In this document: one piece after another, positions 31,848 to 40,806 of the stretch
How the letters are laid out: every line of letters starts with the position of its first letter
Position numbering within the stretch: the stretch's first letter is position 1
Origin: Ktedonobacterales bacterium
Lineage (GTDB): Bacteria > Chloroflexota > Ktedonobacteria > Ktedonobacterales > DATBGS01
Reading direction: 5' to 3'
Length of the DNA stretch: 47,340 nt
Assembly (NCBI GenBank): GCA_036557285.1
Contig: DATBHW010000038.1
Location: 1-47,340, forward strand
Made by a program: the position numbers and the translations under genes
Notes under the pieces: generated by a model
What the model saw: the letters and a program-made list of their open reading frames with translations, nothing else
Databases searched by the model: none
What the model was told of the DNA's origin: nothing

Positions 31848-33056
31848 CTAAGGGAACCGCTCTCCAAATTCTATCGCAAAGCGGTTCAGCGCGGGCTTCC
31901 AGTCGTGGATTGGCATCGTCCACCTCTGGCTTAGATTGCGCATCGGTAGATAAACCACCTTAAAGACTGCCTCATCGGACGGAAAGATGCGGTGATGGCG
32001 CGTCACCTTGCGCAAGGTCATGTTCATGGACTCAATCGCGTTGGTTGTGTAGATTACCTTGCGAATCTCCGCCGGAAAAGCAAACAACGGGATGACTCTC
32101 GCCCAGTGGGCACGCCACGCCTTGCTGATGTTGGGATAGCGGGTGTCCCATTTCTCCGAAAAGAGTTCTAACTGGAGCTCGGCATCTGCTTCGGTACTGG
32201 TGGTATAGATGGCTTTCAGATCCGTCGCCACTTCTTTCAGGTGCTTGTAGGAGACAGACCGCAGCGAGCTTCTCACCAGATGGACCATGCAGAGTTGTAC
32301 GCGCGTCTGCGGAAAGACCGCTTCAATGGCTTCCGGGAAGCTGGCGAGACCATCCACACAGGCAATGAAGATATCCTTCAGCCCTCGGTTCGGCAGTTCG
32401 GTCAACACGGACAACCAGAATTTTGTCCCTTCGCTCTGGGCGATCCACATTCCCAACAACTCTTTATAACCGCTCAGGTTGACCCCGAGCGCCAAATACA
32501 CCGACTTGTTGACGATGTGCTGATGTTCTCTCACTTTGACCACCAGGCAATCGAAATAGACAATGGGATAGAGCGCTTCCAGTGGGCGCGCTTGCCACTG
32601 GCGTACCTCGTCCAGCACCGCTTCGGTCACGTTCGAGATGAGGGTGGCTGAGACTTCCACCCCGTAGAGGTCGTGCAGTTGGGCCTGAATGTCGCGCGTG
32701 GTCATGCCGCGTGCATAGAGGGCGATAATCTTGTCATCAAAGCCCTCCAGCCGGGTTTGCCCCTTCTGGACGAGCTGTGGTTCGAAGCTGCCTTGGCGGT
32801 CGCGGGGCACCTCGATCTCGACCTGTCCCTGCTCGCCTTTGAGGGTTTTCTGACTGTGTCCATTGCGCTTGTTCCCGGTGGCGTTGCCCTGGCGCGCATG
32901 TTTGGAATAACCCAGGTGCGTATCCAGTTCCGTTTCCAGGCAGCGCTCGATCACGGCCTTGGTCAGTTGCTTCAGCAAGCCATCTTCCGCCAGGATGCCC
33001 TGCGGGTTGGGATAGTCTTGCAGCAATTCATCAATCAGTTCGCGTCGAATTGGCAT
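31848..33056 (-). CDS. IS256-family transposase
   Basis: The 402-residue product has the mutator-type DDE layout: QGQVEIEVPRDRQGSFEPQL, LYARGMTTRDIQAQL, the first catalytic Asp in IVYFDCLVVKVRE, the second in FIACVDGLASFPEAI, CMVHLVRSSLRSVS, and the Glu in YTTNAIESMNMTLRKVTR. The length is normal and no break is seen, so it may be active. The gene reads from just inside the right inverted end. ATG 33056 follows GGAGGAAGCC. The element has inserted downstream of the excisionase-like gene of the integrative element. Confidence 0.95.
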   Translation of the reverse strand: MPIRRELIDELLQDYPNPQGILAEDGLLKQLTKAVIERCLETELDTHLGYSKHARQGNATGNKRNGHSQKTLKGEQGQVEIEVPRDRQGSFEPQLVQKGQTRLEGFDDKIIALYARGMTTRDIQAQLHDLYGVEVSATLISNVTEAVLDEVRQWQARPLEALYPIVYFDCLVVKVREHQHIVNKSVYLALGVNLSGYKELLGMWIAQSEGTKFWLSVLTELPNRGLKDIFIACVDGLASFPEAIEAVFPQTRVQLCMVHLVRSSLRSVSYKHLKEVATDLKAIYTTSTEADAELQLELFSEKWDTRYPNISKAWRAHWARVIPLFAFPAEIRKVIYTTNAIESMNMTLRKVTRHHRIFPSDEAVFKVVYLPMRNLSQRWTMPIHDWKPALNRFAIEFGERFP

Positions 33057-33429
33057 GGCTTCCTCCGTTCACGTGTTCACATCATCGGATTCTGCCATTT
33101 ACACAATCTATTGTACAGTCCTACCTATTTGGCCGATAAGGTGTCTTGGCTGTTTGATAGGTTCCCTTATGGTTCGTTCTCTTCCGTTTTAGTGCAAGAC
33201 ATTTACTAAAGCATCTTCTCTATCTACAGCAGCGGTCGCTCCTACTCCTTCACAGTACCCCTTCCCCAATTCTGAACCACCCTATATTTCCATCTGTCTG
33301 TTGGTAGACAGAGGAGAGATCGTTTGGCAGTTGTAATTTCTGCCCGGTTGATCACGATAGCAGCTAGCTCTTTGTTTGTGTTATAGTTGAGGATAATGGC
33401 TGGTATCCATCCCCGACGAGAGGTGCAGG

Positions 33430-36420
33430 ATGACGTACTCGACCCTGGGAAATGGTGCTGATAGCAAACCGGTTACCATCAACCAGGCTTTGCGCCGAGA
33501 GGGTTTATACATTATCGGGATGAGCGGCAGCGGCAAATCTGGCTTGCTCGAAAACCTCATCTTGCAAGACATCAATCAAGATCTGGGTATCTGTGTGCTG
33601 GAACCTCATCGCAGAACCGGGGAAAACAATAATGACTTGACCCTGCGCGTGATCGAGCGGATGGAGTATGAGCGTCAGCACGCAGACAAGCAGAAAAAGC
33701 GTGAGCGGATGCAGCGGCGCTTAGCAGAAGATGTAATCTTCCTTGATATTCGAGACCCCACCTATGTCTTCGGAGTAAACCTCTTTCACTGCGAAAATCC
33801 TGCTGATCCCTTGCAGCAAGAAGACACTGCTGAGCGGGTACTCCATGTCTTGGCGAAGGTCTATGATATTACTCCCAAGACGCCGCAAATGTACCAGTAT
33901 TTTCTGAATATCACCCGGACCCTGCTGTATAATCCTCAGAGCAGTGTTCAGCAAATTCCCCGCCTGCTCTCCGATGGAGCGTTTCGCCAGCACCTGCTTG
34001 CCAATGTCCCTGATGGGCATGTGCAGTGGTTCTGGGAGCAGTTTGAACGCAAAAGTAAGCTGCGCCGCGACGATGACGTTTCTGCTGTGGTCAATAAGCT
34101 CGATGATTTGTTTCGCCCGGCCTTAAAAGATATCTTCGGACAGCTCACCCCAACCGTTCGTCTGCCCGATATTATGGACCAAGGAAAAATCCTCCTCATC
34201 CGGCTTGATTCGCAGTGGGAGAGTGTGACGAGTCTTGTCGGCAGCATCATCATCTCACAGGTGCTTCATGCCGTCTACGCTCGCGGCAATTCGACGTCAC
34301 AGCGCTTCCAAAAGTTCAACCTCTATGCGGATGAGTTTCAGCGATTTGCCAGCGAGGATTTTGCCACGTTGTTTGCTGAAGCGCGCAAATACGGCATCGC
34401 CTTAACGGTTGCTCATCAGGTATTGGAACAACTCGACCCAGCCATTAAAGCTACCTGTAAGGCAGCCGCAAATATCGTTGTCATGCGAGTGAGTCCTGAT
34501 AATGCGAAAGAGATTGCCGCTACCTTTGACTGTTCGCCACAACCCGGACCACCCAGATATGAACCGCAAAGAGCGCCGATCTCCGAACCCATCCAATTTC
34601 TGCTCATGCATGGCGCTCACCCAGGCCATGCCACCCGGCAGTTTATAGACGGTTATGGAAAGCTCCTGGTAGACAAGGTAAAACGAGAGGAACGAGCGGT
34701 ACAGGAGTATCAACGGGCGAGGGATCGCGCTGAGTATGATCCCATGGTTTCTAGGCAAGTACTGTTCCGTGATCCACCATCCTCCCTTTTTCAGCACACA
34801 CTTTCTGCGCTCAATCGCTTGTTCTATGAGGCTATGCTTGCCGGAAAAGTAGGCCAAAATCCTGATGACATCCCGTTTCCTGATGAGTTATTAGATGACT
34901 TTATCCGGGCGATGGTCCCTCAAGCAAGAAAGTATCTGGATACATTAGATGAATACCTTTCCTTGACAGATGAAACAGTGGATGTCTCTGATCTGGCTCC
35001 TCGAATCGAGAAATTACAGCACAAGCTTGCGGCCTTCCCTGACTATCGGCAGCAAAAACTCCTGCCTCGGCTCCAGGAAATCGAGACCACGCAAGCGAAA
35101 CTCCCAGATGTGATGAGAGATTACCTCCGGGCAGAGGTTTCCGCAGTGCGAGACCTCTTCTATATTGTGAGGAGACATTGGATATACTATATCGGTTCAC
35201 CTAATTATTATTGTGATGGGACTCCCGCAGACCCTCTGTATAACGTAGTGGATCACTATCGTGAAAATACAGGAGGCCCAGCAGCCGCCGAACGAGACCT
35301 CACCCCAACAAAGCTCTTCAAATATGGTTCCCCCCCCTTTTATTCGTGGGACGCTGCGGTTTCCTATCTCTGGCAGCAACTACAAGCGCACCAAGTGTGG
35401 TTTCATGCTGAAAATAGCGTGGGCGATCAGCACTGGTGGCAGCGCCAGCGTACTCGTGTCAGGTGCGGTGGCTTTGATCCTCGGCATCTCTCCCCCCAAC
35501 AGAAGGACCAGACTAACCTATCGCGGCGACTAGATTGGAGCAGCATTGATCCTTACCACTACGGCGACTCCTCTCGGATAGAAAAGTTAAATGTGTGGGT
35601 CCTCAGGCCAGGAGTAGAAGAGACCTGGTACAGCCCCTCCATGCTCGAGGAAGAGGTGAAAAAGCGGGTGGAGCATGTTGAGGAAAAGCTGGGAGGCTGG
35701 TACGACCGTTCTCCGCATGAAGAAGAGGTGAAAAAGCATGTGAATGACCCTGGAATCGATTATTTAGAGAAAGAACTCATCCAGAGTTCTCCTTGGATAA
35801 TGTCTCGCATCCGTGATCAAATCAGCAATCTTGATAAAGTAACAAGAGCCATAGACAGTGGAAAAATACAGCTTCAAGAAGATAGCAACTTTCTTTCCCT
35901 GGAAATACGAGAGGAAACCAAACGCATAGAGCACGAATTCCGTCTGGCGCAGATCATTGAACACCAGCGCAGCAGCTATGAAACGCGTGTGATCGAACTG
36001 GAAGCATTCCTGCAACAGGTGATGCGCGAACTTGCGGAGGCGCCGGTTGAGGACTGGAATGGGATGGTGCAACCCGTTCCAACGGAACTCTCTTCCTCGG
36101 AGGTAGAAGCGCGCATTGCCAATCAACTCAAGCAGTTGGGGAGATTCCGGGCGCGCGTGCGAACAACCGAGGGCGAAGCCACCATCAGCACCCTTCCGCC
36201 AGCAGGTGGAATCAGCCAGCAGGATTTGCTAGCACTCGTTGACGAGATCAAGCAGAGAAATCTCCAAGCGGGTTACCTACAGCTGCGCAGCGACGTTGAA
36301 CGAGAGATCGCTTCTCGACAACAAGAGCCGCCTGACGAGCCGCCTCCGCCACTAACACGACCACCCTCGCCTTCGTCTCCACCCCCTGCGCCCATGCAAC
36401 GCCGAAAAAAAGTCGTCTAG
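33430..36420 (+). CDS. Coupling-protein-like (VirD4/TraG/HerA type) ATPase
   Basis: The 996-residue product has a Walker A motif (IGMSGSGKSGLLENL, residues about 29-43) and a Walker B motif in FNLYADEFQRFASED. They are joined by a long insert that includes VIFLDIRDPTYVFGVNLF. IALTVAHQVLEQLDP is the sensor-like motif of HerA/TraG ATPases that pump DNA. The last 500 residues are not recognised. They are helical, with acidic coiled coil (EEEVKKRVEHVEEKLGG) and a Pro-rich end. No N-terminal membrane helices are visible, unlike classical VirD4. GAGAGG precedes ATG 33430. Within an integrative element a role in DNA transfer is likely. The GC content appears lower than in the flanking chromosome. 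Confidence 0.8.
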   Translation: MTYSTLGNGADSKPVTINQALRREGLYIIGMSGSGKSGLLENLILQDINQDLGICVLEPHRRTGENNNDLTLRVIERMEYERQHADKQKKRERMQRRLAEDVIFLDIRDPTYVFGVNLFHCENPADPLQQEDTAERVLHVLAKVYDITPKTPQMYQYFLNITRTLLYNPQSSVQQIPRLLSDGAFRQHLLANVPDGHVQWFWEQFERKSKLRRDDDVSAVVNKLDDLFRPALKDIFGQLTPTVRLPDIMDQGKILLIRLDSQWESVTSLVGSIIISQVLHAVYARGNSTSQRFQKFNLYADEFQRFASEDFATLFAEARKYGIALTVAHQVLEQLDPAIKATCKAAANIVVMRVSPDNAKEIAATFDCSPQPGPPRYEPQRAPISEPIQFLLMHGAHPGHATRQFIDGYGKLLVDKVKREERAVQEYQRARDRAEYDPMVSRQVLFRDPPSSLFQHTLSALNRLFYEAMLAGKVGQNPDDIPFPDELLDDFIRAMVPQARKYLDTLDEYLSLTDETVDVSDLAPRIEKLQHKLAAFPDYRQQKLLPRLQEIETTQAKLPDVMRDYLRAEVSAVRDLFYIVRRHWIYYIGSPNYYCDGTPADPLYNVVDHYRENTGGPAAAERDLTPTKLFKYGSPPFYSWDAAVSYLWQQLQAHQVWFHAENSVGDQHWWQRQRTRVRCGGFDPRHLSPQQKDQTNLSRRLDWSSIDPYHYGDSSRIEKLNVWVLRPGVEETWYSPSMLEEEVKKRVEHVEEKLGGWYDRSPHEEEVKKHVNDPGIDYLEKELIQSSPWIMSRIRDQISNLDKVTRAIDSGKIQLQEDSNFLSLEIREETKRIEHEFRLAQIIEHQRSSYETRVIELEAFLQQVMRELAEAPVEDWNGMVQPVPTELSSSEVEARIANQLKQLGRFRARVRTTEGEATISTLPPAGGISQQDLLALVDEIKQRNLQAGYLQLRSDVEREIASRQQEPPDEPPPPLTRPPSPSSPPPAPMQRRKKVV

Positions 36421-36430
36421 AGCGCTGAGG

Positions 36431-37387
36431 ATGCCCTCCATGAATGACCGAGCAATCCGAATTTTAGATGCGTTCTCTCAGTTTCCTTTTCTCACGGCTG
36501 AGCAAGTGATCGCCTTACAGATCTATGGTCCAGGCTCTTACCAGAAAGTCCGGGCCATCCTCAAACACTTTGTTGACCTGGAGTATCTGCTGCGGGATAC
36601 CCCCCTGTCCGATAAACCAGTAGGCGGGGTGGCCTACGTGTATTGGCTTGCTACCAGGGGAAGAAGCGTTCTAGAGTCTGTTATGCACTTTTGCGCGGAC
36701 TCGCTTTTCACCAAGCTTTGCAGCAACCATGTCAAACTGCGATCCATTGCTGTTAGCCCGGACGTGAACTGCCTTCGTAAAAGTGCATAACACGCTCTAG
36801 AAAAAGAACGTGGTGCTGATTTTAGCGCCTGGCGATTTCCTTCAGAGATGCGCGAGTTCGTCAAGTCTTCCCATCTGCGGCACTGCCTGGGAGTCAATGA
36901 CTTTCTGATCTGCGCCAAACACCTGTCCTCCCTCTATCCTGCTATCACCATACAGACCATGCTGCATGATTTCATCCTCAAGCGCGAGATGCACGACGCC
37001 CCGGTGATCCCTGATGGCCTCATCAAATTTGCTTCTGGAGAAGCGCCATGTCTCTGGCTGGAATATGATCGCAAAACCGAAAAAGAAGAGGCCTTTAAAG
37101 AGAAGATCAAACGCATGGTGGCGTTGATGGAGCAGGGATTTGACGAATGGTTTGAAACGCCGCTGGAACAGTTCACCTGGGCTGTTGCCACGCCTTTTGG
37201 CGACCAGCGCGCGCGACAATTGAGATACTGGTGTGAACAAGAGCTGACCGCCTTGCACCAGATCCACCGGGCCCCCGTCTTTCTCTTTGCTGCGCTTCCT
37301 GAGCACTTTGATCCGGCTGTCATCTTTCTATCCCCACTCTGGGAGATTGCTTGTGAGGATGGAAAACACAGTTTGATTGAAGCATGA
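36431..37387 (+). pseudogene. Replication-relaxation-like protein, split by a MITE
   Basis: The first part (AIRILDAFSQFPFLTAEQVI ... GGVAYVYWLATRGRSVL) is a winged-helix start typical of replication-relaxation proteins of plasmids and conjugative elements. After codon GAG at 36676 a 120-bp insertion brings a stop at 36790. The frame resumes after it as LEKERGADFSAWRF and runs to 37387 (FVKSSHLRHCLGVNDFLICA ... FLFAALPEHFDPAVIFLSPL). Removing the insert and one copy of TCTAGA rejoins RSVLEKERGADF in frame. The gene follows the ATPase gene by 10 bp and was probably cotranscribed. ATG 36431 or 36440 is the start. The present gene should give only a truncated N-terminal domain. Confidence 0.78.
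36676..36795. mobile_element. 120-bp MITE with inverted ends
   Basis: The left end GAGTCTGTTATGCACTTTTGCG and right end in reverse complement (GAGCGTGTTATGCACTTTTACG) match at 19 of 22 positions. TCTAGA flanks both sides (36670-36675 and 36796-36801), which fits a duplicated CTAG or TCTAGA target. The interior has no coding capacity. The parent transposon is not in this window. Confidence 0.8.
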
Positions 37388-37595
37388 GCCACTTTTCTCA
37401 CTGATTTCCGCAGGGTGTAGAATTGACCAGACAGTCCTCCACAAGTGGATGAGGACGGCAATAGAGTCTCATTACAAAAGAATAGATCAGACTCAAAGAA
37501 GAGATATATTTACTACCAATCACAGGAAAAGAGAGCATTGCTGGGGCGGCTCTATTCCTGGAGAAAACATAGGAAGCAGGATAGGAAGCCCATAC

Positions 37596-37778
37596 CTACA
37601 GCGAACATCTGCCGCCCTTGCGAGAGCAGAAACTATATCCATCAGTTTCAGGCTCCTGCCGATAACGGACCTCAGAAAGACGAATCTTTCCCCATCGTTG
37701 AGGGATAGCAATAATGCCTGCATAGCGCCCCTCCTCGCTCTCCATATCAACCAGCGCATAAATGAACATATCAGCCAT
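37596..37778 (-). CDS. Small hypothetical protein, translationally coupled
   Basis: The 60-residue product (MADMFIYALVDMESEEGRYA ... PQRWGKIRLSEVRY) looks like a small strand-rich protein with a Cys pair near the end (SFCSRKGGRC). No family is recognised. Its ATG lies inside the last codons of the HTH gene (ATGGCTGA, 8-bp overlap), the usual sign of translational coupling, and this is the main reason to believe it. The stretch 37388-37595 downstream shows nothing I can support. It is within the integrative element. Confidence 0.55.
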   Translation of the reverse strand: MADMFIYALVDMESEEGRYAGIIAIPQRWGKIRLSEVRYRQEPETDGYSFCSRKGGRCSL

Positions 37779-37986
37779 TGTCTATCTCTTTAGGCTCTTG
37801 GTTCAATTCGATTTCAGGGTGCCACTTTCGCATGTAGGCGATGAGATCGTCACGATGGATAAACCATTCGCGGCCACGCCGACACGAGGTGATTTTTCCA
37901 GCGCGACATAGCTTGGTTAGTTGTGACGAGCTAATTCCTGTCAGGGCTGAGGCTTCGCCAGTCGTCAGCATCTCATCAAACCTCAT
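37771..37986 (-). CDS. Excisionase-like helix-turn-helix protein 2
   Basis: The 71-residue product reads MLTTGEASALTGISSSQLTK, LCRAGKITSCRRGREWFIHR, DDLIAYMRKWHPE, a clear HTH_17/excisionase-type winged helix with an acidic tail. ATG 37986 follows GGAG at 7 nt; an upstream ATG 8 codons earlier has no better site. It is divergent from the FtsK-like gene, with nested inverted repeats between them, and coupled to the 60-residue gene. It is the second such DNA-binding protein in this element. A role as transcription or transfer regulator is inferred from position. Confidence 0.75.
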   Translation of the reverse strand: MRFDEMLTTGEASALTGISSSQLTKLCRAGKITSCRRGREWFIHRDDLIAYMRKWHPEIELNQEPKEIDNG

Positions 37987-38023
37987 ACAGCACTCCATCG
38001 CTACAAGCATTCTAGTATAACTC

Positions 38024-38053
38024 TTGACAGTTCTAAACGCTTGGTGCTACCAT
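38024..38053 (+). promoter_or_regulatory. Possible sigma-70-type promoter of the FtsK-like gene
   Basis: A consensus TTGACA (38024-38029) is followed after 18 bp by TACCAT (38048-38053), a weak -10 box. The transcript would pass through the nested inverted repeats before the gene at 38251. Confidence 0.45.
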
Positions 38054-38055
38054 GA

Positions 38056-38171
38056 TAGCAAGGTTGCACATGGCACGGCGCAGGGGTGATGTTAACACCC
38101 CGACGCCGCTACAGCGCAGTCCTGTCCAAGACAGGTCAGGCCGTAGCGTATATTCTAGCATTACCTTGCTA
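38056..38171. promoter_or_regulatory. Nested inverted repeats between divergent genes
   Basis: Three pairs are nested: TAGCAAGGT (38056-38064) with ACCTTGCTA (38163-38171), CGCTAC (38107-38112) with GTAGCG (38143-38148), and CCTGTC (38121-38126) with GACAGG (38130-38135). The inner two share a centre. They could fold as one branched hairpin in the leader RNA or single-stranded DNA. An operator, origin or transfer-origin role is speculative. Confidence 0.5.
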
Positions 38172-38250
38172 CTACGCTCGCTCTCTGTTAGGACTGTGGG
38201 CGTTTTTGTTTTGCTGCGCCATTGCCACCTAACGAAAGTGAGGAATACTC

Positions 38251-39843
38251 GTGACCGAGTATGGCAAGTGGCTGCTAGCCGGCTGCATCTTGCTGCTGCT
38301 CTTGCTAGCCGTGATCGCGCTCTGGTCGGTGTTCTTCTGGCTGAGCCTGGTGCTGGTGTGCCTGGGCCTGGTGGTACTGGGCTTTCGGGTGTATGGGCTG
38401 GTCCATCTTGGCATCACCCAGGTGCAACTGCGCAATGCCGCCGTTGCCAAAGCCCGAGCTGAGGCCGACCAGCAGCAAGCTATTGCCGATCAGCAGCATG
38501 CCCAGGCTGCCGCGCTCTGGAATCAGAGGAAGATCATCCCCCAGCACGCCATTGGCATGATGCTTGATGAGCCAGGGCAGGCACAGCTCAATCAAGTCTG
38601 GACCTGGAGCCAGCAGGCCGGCACGCGCAAGACGGAGATCAATCTGCTCGATGGGCCAGAGGCTGAGGGACCAGCACTGCCCGTTGCGCCGGACTTCCGG
38701 GTGCTGCGGCGCGAGATTGGCCCGAACCATTTCCTGCTGGGCAAGTACCTGGAGCCGGACACCGGCAAGAGCGTGCCGCTGTGGGCCGCGCTGGATGACA
38801 TCATCAGCCTGGTCACCATCGGGCCGCAGGGCGTGGGCAAGACAACCCTGGCGCGCAGCCTGGCGCTCCAGCAGGTGATGCACGCGGGCGAATTGCATGT
38901 CGTGGACTACTTCAACGATGTGGCGAGTGAGATGCGCGCCTTCTTCCCGCACTGCTACGCCGAGCCAGGCGAGACTGAAGCCTACGCTGGGGCGGTGCTG
39001 TTCCCAGAGATGGAGCGCCGCGCCGCGCTCTACCGCGCGGGCGAGCGACAGTTCCCGCCGCTCTTGCTCATCGTCGATGAGTGGCGCTCGCTGCGACCCG
39101 ATTGTCCGGTGCTAGCCGATGCGCTGGAGCATGGCTTCACCGACTGGCGCAAGCTCAATTTTCGCATGGGCCTCTTCAGTGTGCAACTGGAGCGCGCCGA
39201 TCTGGGCGTGAGCAAGAGCGCAGTCAGCACGGTCTGTCTGTTCAATGCCAACGAGAACCTGGCACGCACCTGGGGCTATGGTGGCAAGGAAATGCTGGAG
39301 GCGTTGCGAGCGCTGCGTGTCGCTGGGCGTGGGTATTGTGTGGTCAGCGGACAAACCTTGCAGCGCTACGCCTCGCTGATCGCGCTGCCCAACGTCTCCA
39401 GCGCGCTCTTTCGTGAGGTGTTGCTGGACTGCCGACGCGACATTCGAGATCGGGTTCGCGCTGGCGTCGTCGAAGCTGACCGGGAAAGCGCCAAGCGTGC
39501 CTGGAACAGCCTGTTTACGTCGGCAGTGCCAGCCGTCGAGGGGGCGCAGTTGCCTCCCCTACCGATGAAGCCGAGTGGCTCTTCTTCTCCTTCTTCTCCT
39601 GCGCACGCGCGCATAGAACCGGCGGATGTGCGCGCGTACCTGGCCCAGAAGAAGGAGAAGAAGAAGACCACCTATACCGAGGCCGAGCGTCAAGAGGTCT
39701 TGCGGCTGCATTTTGAGGAGAGCATCCCAGCCTCGCGCATCGCCAAAACGATGGGCAAGGATACTAACTTTTATTACGAGGTACGAGCGATTCTCGCCGA
39801 GGCTGCTGAGGCAGCAGAGGAGCAGCAAGAAGATGATCGTTGA
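38251..39843 (+). CDS. FtsK/SpoIIIE-like membrane-anchored DNA translocase
   Basis: The 530-residue product begins with two close membrane helices (LLAGCILLLLLLAVIALWSV, FFWLSLVLVCLGLVVLGF) and a short coiled coil (ARAEADQQQAIADQQHAQ). An ATPase domain follows with Walker A GPQGVGKTTLA (residues 191-201) and Walker B PLLLIVDEWRSL. The segment SALFREVLLDCRRDI ends the motor. After a Ser/Pro linker the C-terminus (YTEAERQEVLRLHFEESIPA, SRIAKTMGK) looks like a helix-turn-helix, in the place where FtsK has its DNA-reading gamma domain. Such proteins move double-stranded DNA in conjugation of actinobacterial elements. The start is GTG 38251 after GTGAGGA. The GC content is higher than in the upstream ATPase gene. 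Confidence 0.83.
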   Translation: MTEYGKWLLAGCILLLLLLAVIALWSVFFWLSLVLVCLGLVVLGFRVYGLVHLGITQVQLRNAAVAKARAEADQQQAIADQQHAQAAALWNQRKIIPQHAIGMMLDEPGQAQLNQVWTWSQQAGTRKTEINLLDGPEAEGPALPVAPDFRVLRREIGPNHFLLGKYLEPDTGKSVPLWAALDDIISLVTIGPQGVGKTTLARSLALQQVMHAGELHVVDYFNDVASEMRAFFPHCYAEPGETEAYAGAVLFPEMERRAALYRAGERQFPPLLLIVDEWRSLRPDCPVLADALEHGFTDWRKLNFRMGLFSVQLERADLGVSKSAVSTVCLFNANENLARTWGYGGKEMLEALRALRVAGRGYCVVSGQTLQRYASLIALPNVSSALFREVLLDCRRDIRDRVRAGVVEADRESAKRAWNSLFTSAVPAVEGAQLPPLPMKPSGSSSPSSPAHARIEPADVRAYLAQKKEKKKTTYTEAERQEVLRLHFEESIPASRIAKTMGKDTNFYYEVRAILAEAAEAAEEQQEDDR

Positions 39844-40130
39844 CAGTGCCCTCTTCGCACCCACTCTTAATGCAGGGCGGGCTGGCCCAGCGGCGCGCCG
39901 AGGAGCTGGAAGGCTGGCTCACCCAAGCCGCACGGAGCCGCCTGCCGGAACTGAAGGGGTTTGTTCGTGGCTTGCGCCGCGATGAGGCGGCAGTTCGAGC
40001 GGCCTTCTCAACAGGGATCAGCAACGGGCAGACAGAAGGCTTTGTGAACAAACTCAAAGTGCTCAAGCGGAGTATGTACGGGCGCGCCAACTTTGATCTG
40101 CTGCGGCTGCGCTTCCTTTATTGCGCGTGA
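39840..40130 (+). pseudogene. ISL3-family transposase, C-terminal remnant
   Basis: The frame encodes AEELEGWLTQAARSRLPELK and FSTGISNGQTEGFVNKLKVL-KRSMYGRANFDLLRLRFL, the end of an ISL3-type DDE transposase with its catalytic Glu in NGQTEGFVN. The first 300 or more residues, with both Asp residues, are absent. The apparent ATG at 39840 overlaps the end of the FtsK-like gene and is not a true start. This is a leftover of an ISL3 element joined to the FtsK-like gene, and it suggests deletion or rearrangement here. Confidence 0.82.
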
Positions 40131-40308
40131 TGGTTCCTGGTCCGCCAGCAGAAGCGAGACCTGTGGCCCTGCCTGATCGCACTCCCTCCCAGGTGCGCTG
40201 TGACGCGCTCCGATCAGCGCGCAATGCTGGCAGGGGGATGGGCTCATGTCCATCGCATCCCTGGTGGTTGGTGGAGCCTTCCAACGTGTGTTGTCAGCAC
40301 CGCTCATT

Positions 40309-40806
40309 TCACCCCGTCTCCAGAGCCGCCTGCAAGCTCCTGAGATGTTCCTGCGCGTGGTTGATGAGAATCGCCTCGATGATGCGGCGCAGACTCACCC
40401 GACCGCTCCCAGATGAAGTGGGGGCTGTTCTCTCCAGGTCTTCGTCCTGCAGGCCCTCGATCAGCCCTAAGACGGCGGCCTCGTTGTGCCGCAGCACCGC
40501 CAGCGTCTCCTCCTGGGTATACGTGGCAAAGTGGTGCGCATGCCACTCGTTAAAATCCTGCCCCGCAGGACCGTCTGCCTGCTGGGGAGGAAGCCTTTGC
40601 CCAGCAAGGATCGCGGCAATGACGGCTGCGACCCAGCCCTCTTGATCGTAGCCGTTGGCGATATGGTGGACGGTGACGCCAACCGACCACTCCCCAACCA
40701 CGCAGGGGGTTTGCCACTGCGTGGTCGTACAGGGTTCCACCAGGCTCCTGAGGGCGTCGTTCACCTCAGCAAACCGACGTACCAACTCTTGAACGTGCTG
40801 CTGCAT
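40309..40806 (-). CDS. DinB-superfamily protein 2
   Basis: The 165-residue product has a four-helix DinB-like pattern: MQQHVQELVRRFAEVNDALR, GEWSVGVTVHHIANGYDQEG with a His pair, FATYTQEETLAVLRHNEAAV and a C-terminal IIEAILINHAQEHLRSLQAA. The three His-bearing segments are where the family holds its metal. GGAAGGAAGG precedes ATG 40806, which decides the start; the upstream frame has no support. It is only distantly similar to the passenger DinB-like gene at 31235, but again lies next to transposase sequence (ISL3 remnant on one side, IS630 remnant on the other). The function is unknown. Confidence 0.75.
   Translation of the reverse strand: MQQHVQELVRRFAEVNDALRSLVEPCTTTQWQTPCVVGEWSVGVTVHHIANGYDQEGWVAAVIAAILAGQRLPPQQADGPAGQDFNEWHAHHFATYTQEETLAVLRHNEAAVLGLIEGLQDEDLERTAPTSSGSGRVSLRRIIEAILINHAQEHLRSLQAALETG

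Larger units (their letters stand above)
31142..33122. mobile_element. IS256-family insertion sequence with a DinB-like passenger gene
   Basis: The left end GGGTCTGTCAAGTGGTTTGT (31142-31161) and the right end in reverse complement (AGGACTGTACAATAGATTGT) align. Both continue GTAAAT-x-GC, which gives imperfect inverted repeats of about 30 bp. ACCTATT is duplicated outside both ends (31135-31141 and 33123-33129), as expected for an 8-bp target duplication. Besides the transposase, the element holds a complete DinB-family gene, so it is about 1.98 kb instead of the usual 1.3-1.5 kb. Confidence 0.75.

Noticed and set aside
38052-38462. 136-codon frame upstream of and overlapping the FtsK-like gene
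   Set aside because: It runs through the nested inverted repeats and then out of frame into the FtsK-like gene; no ribosome site.
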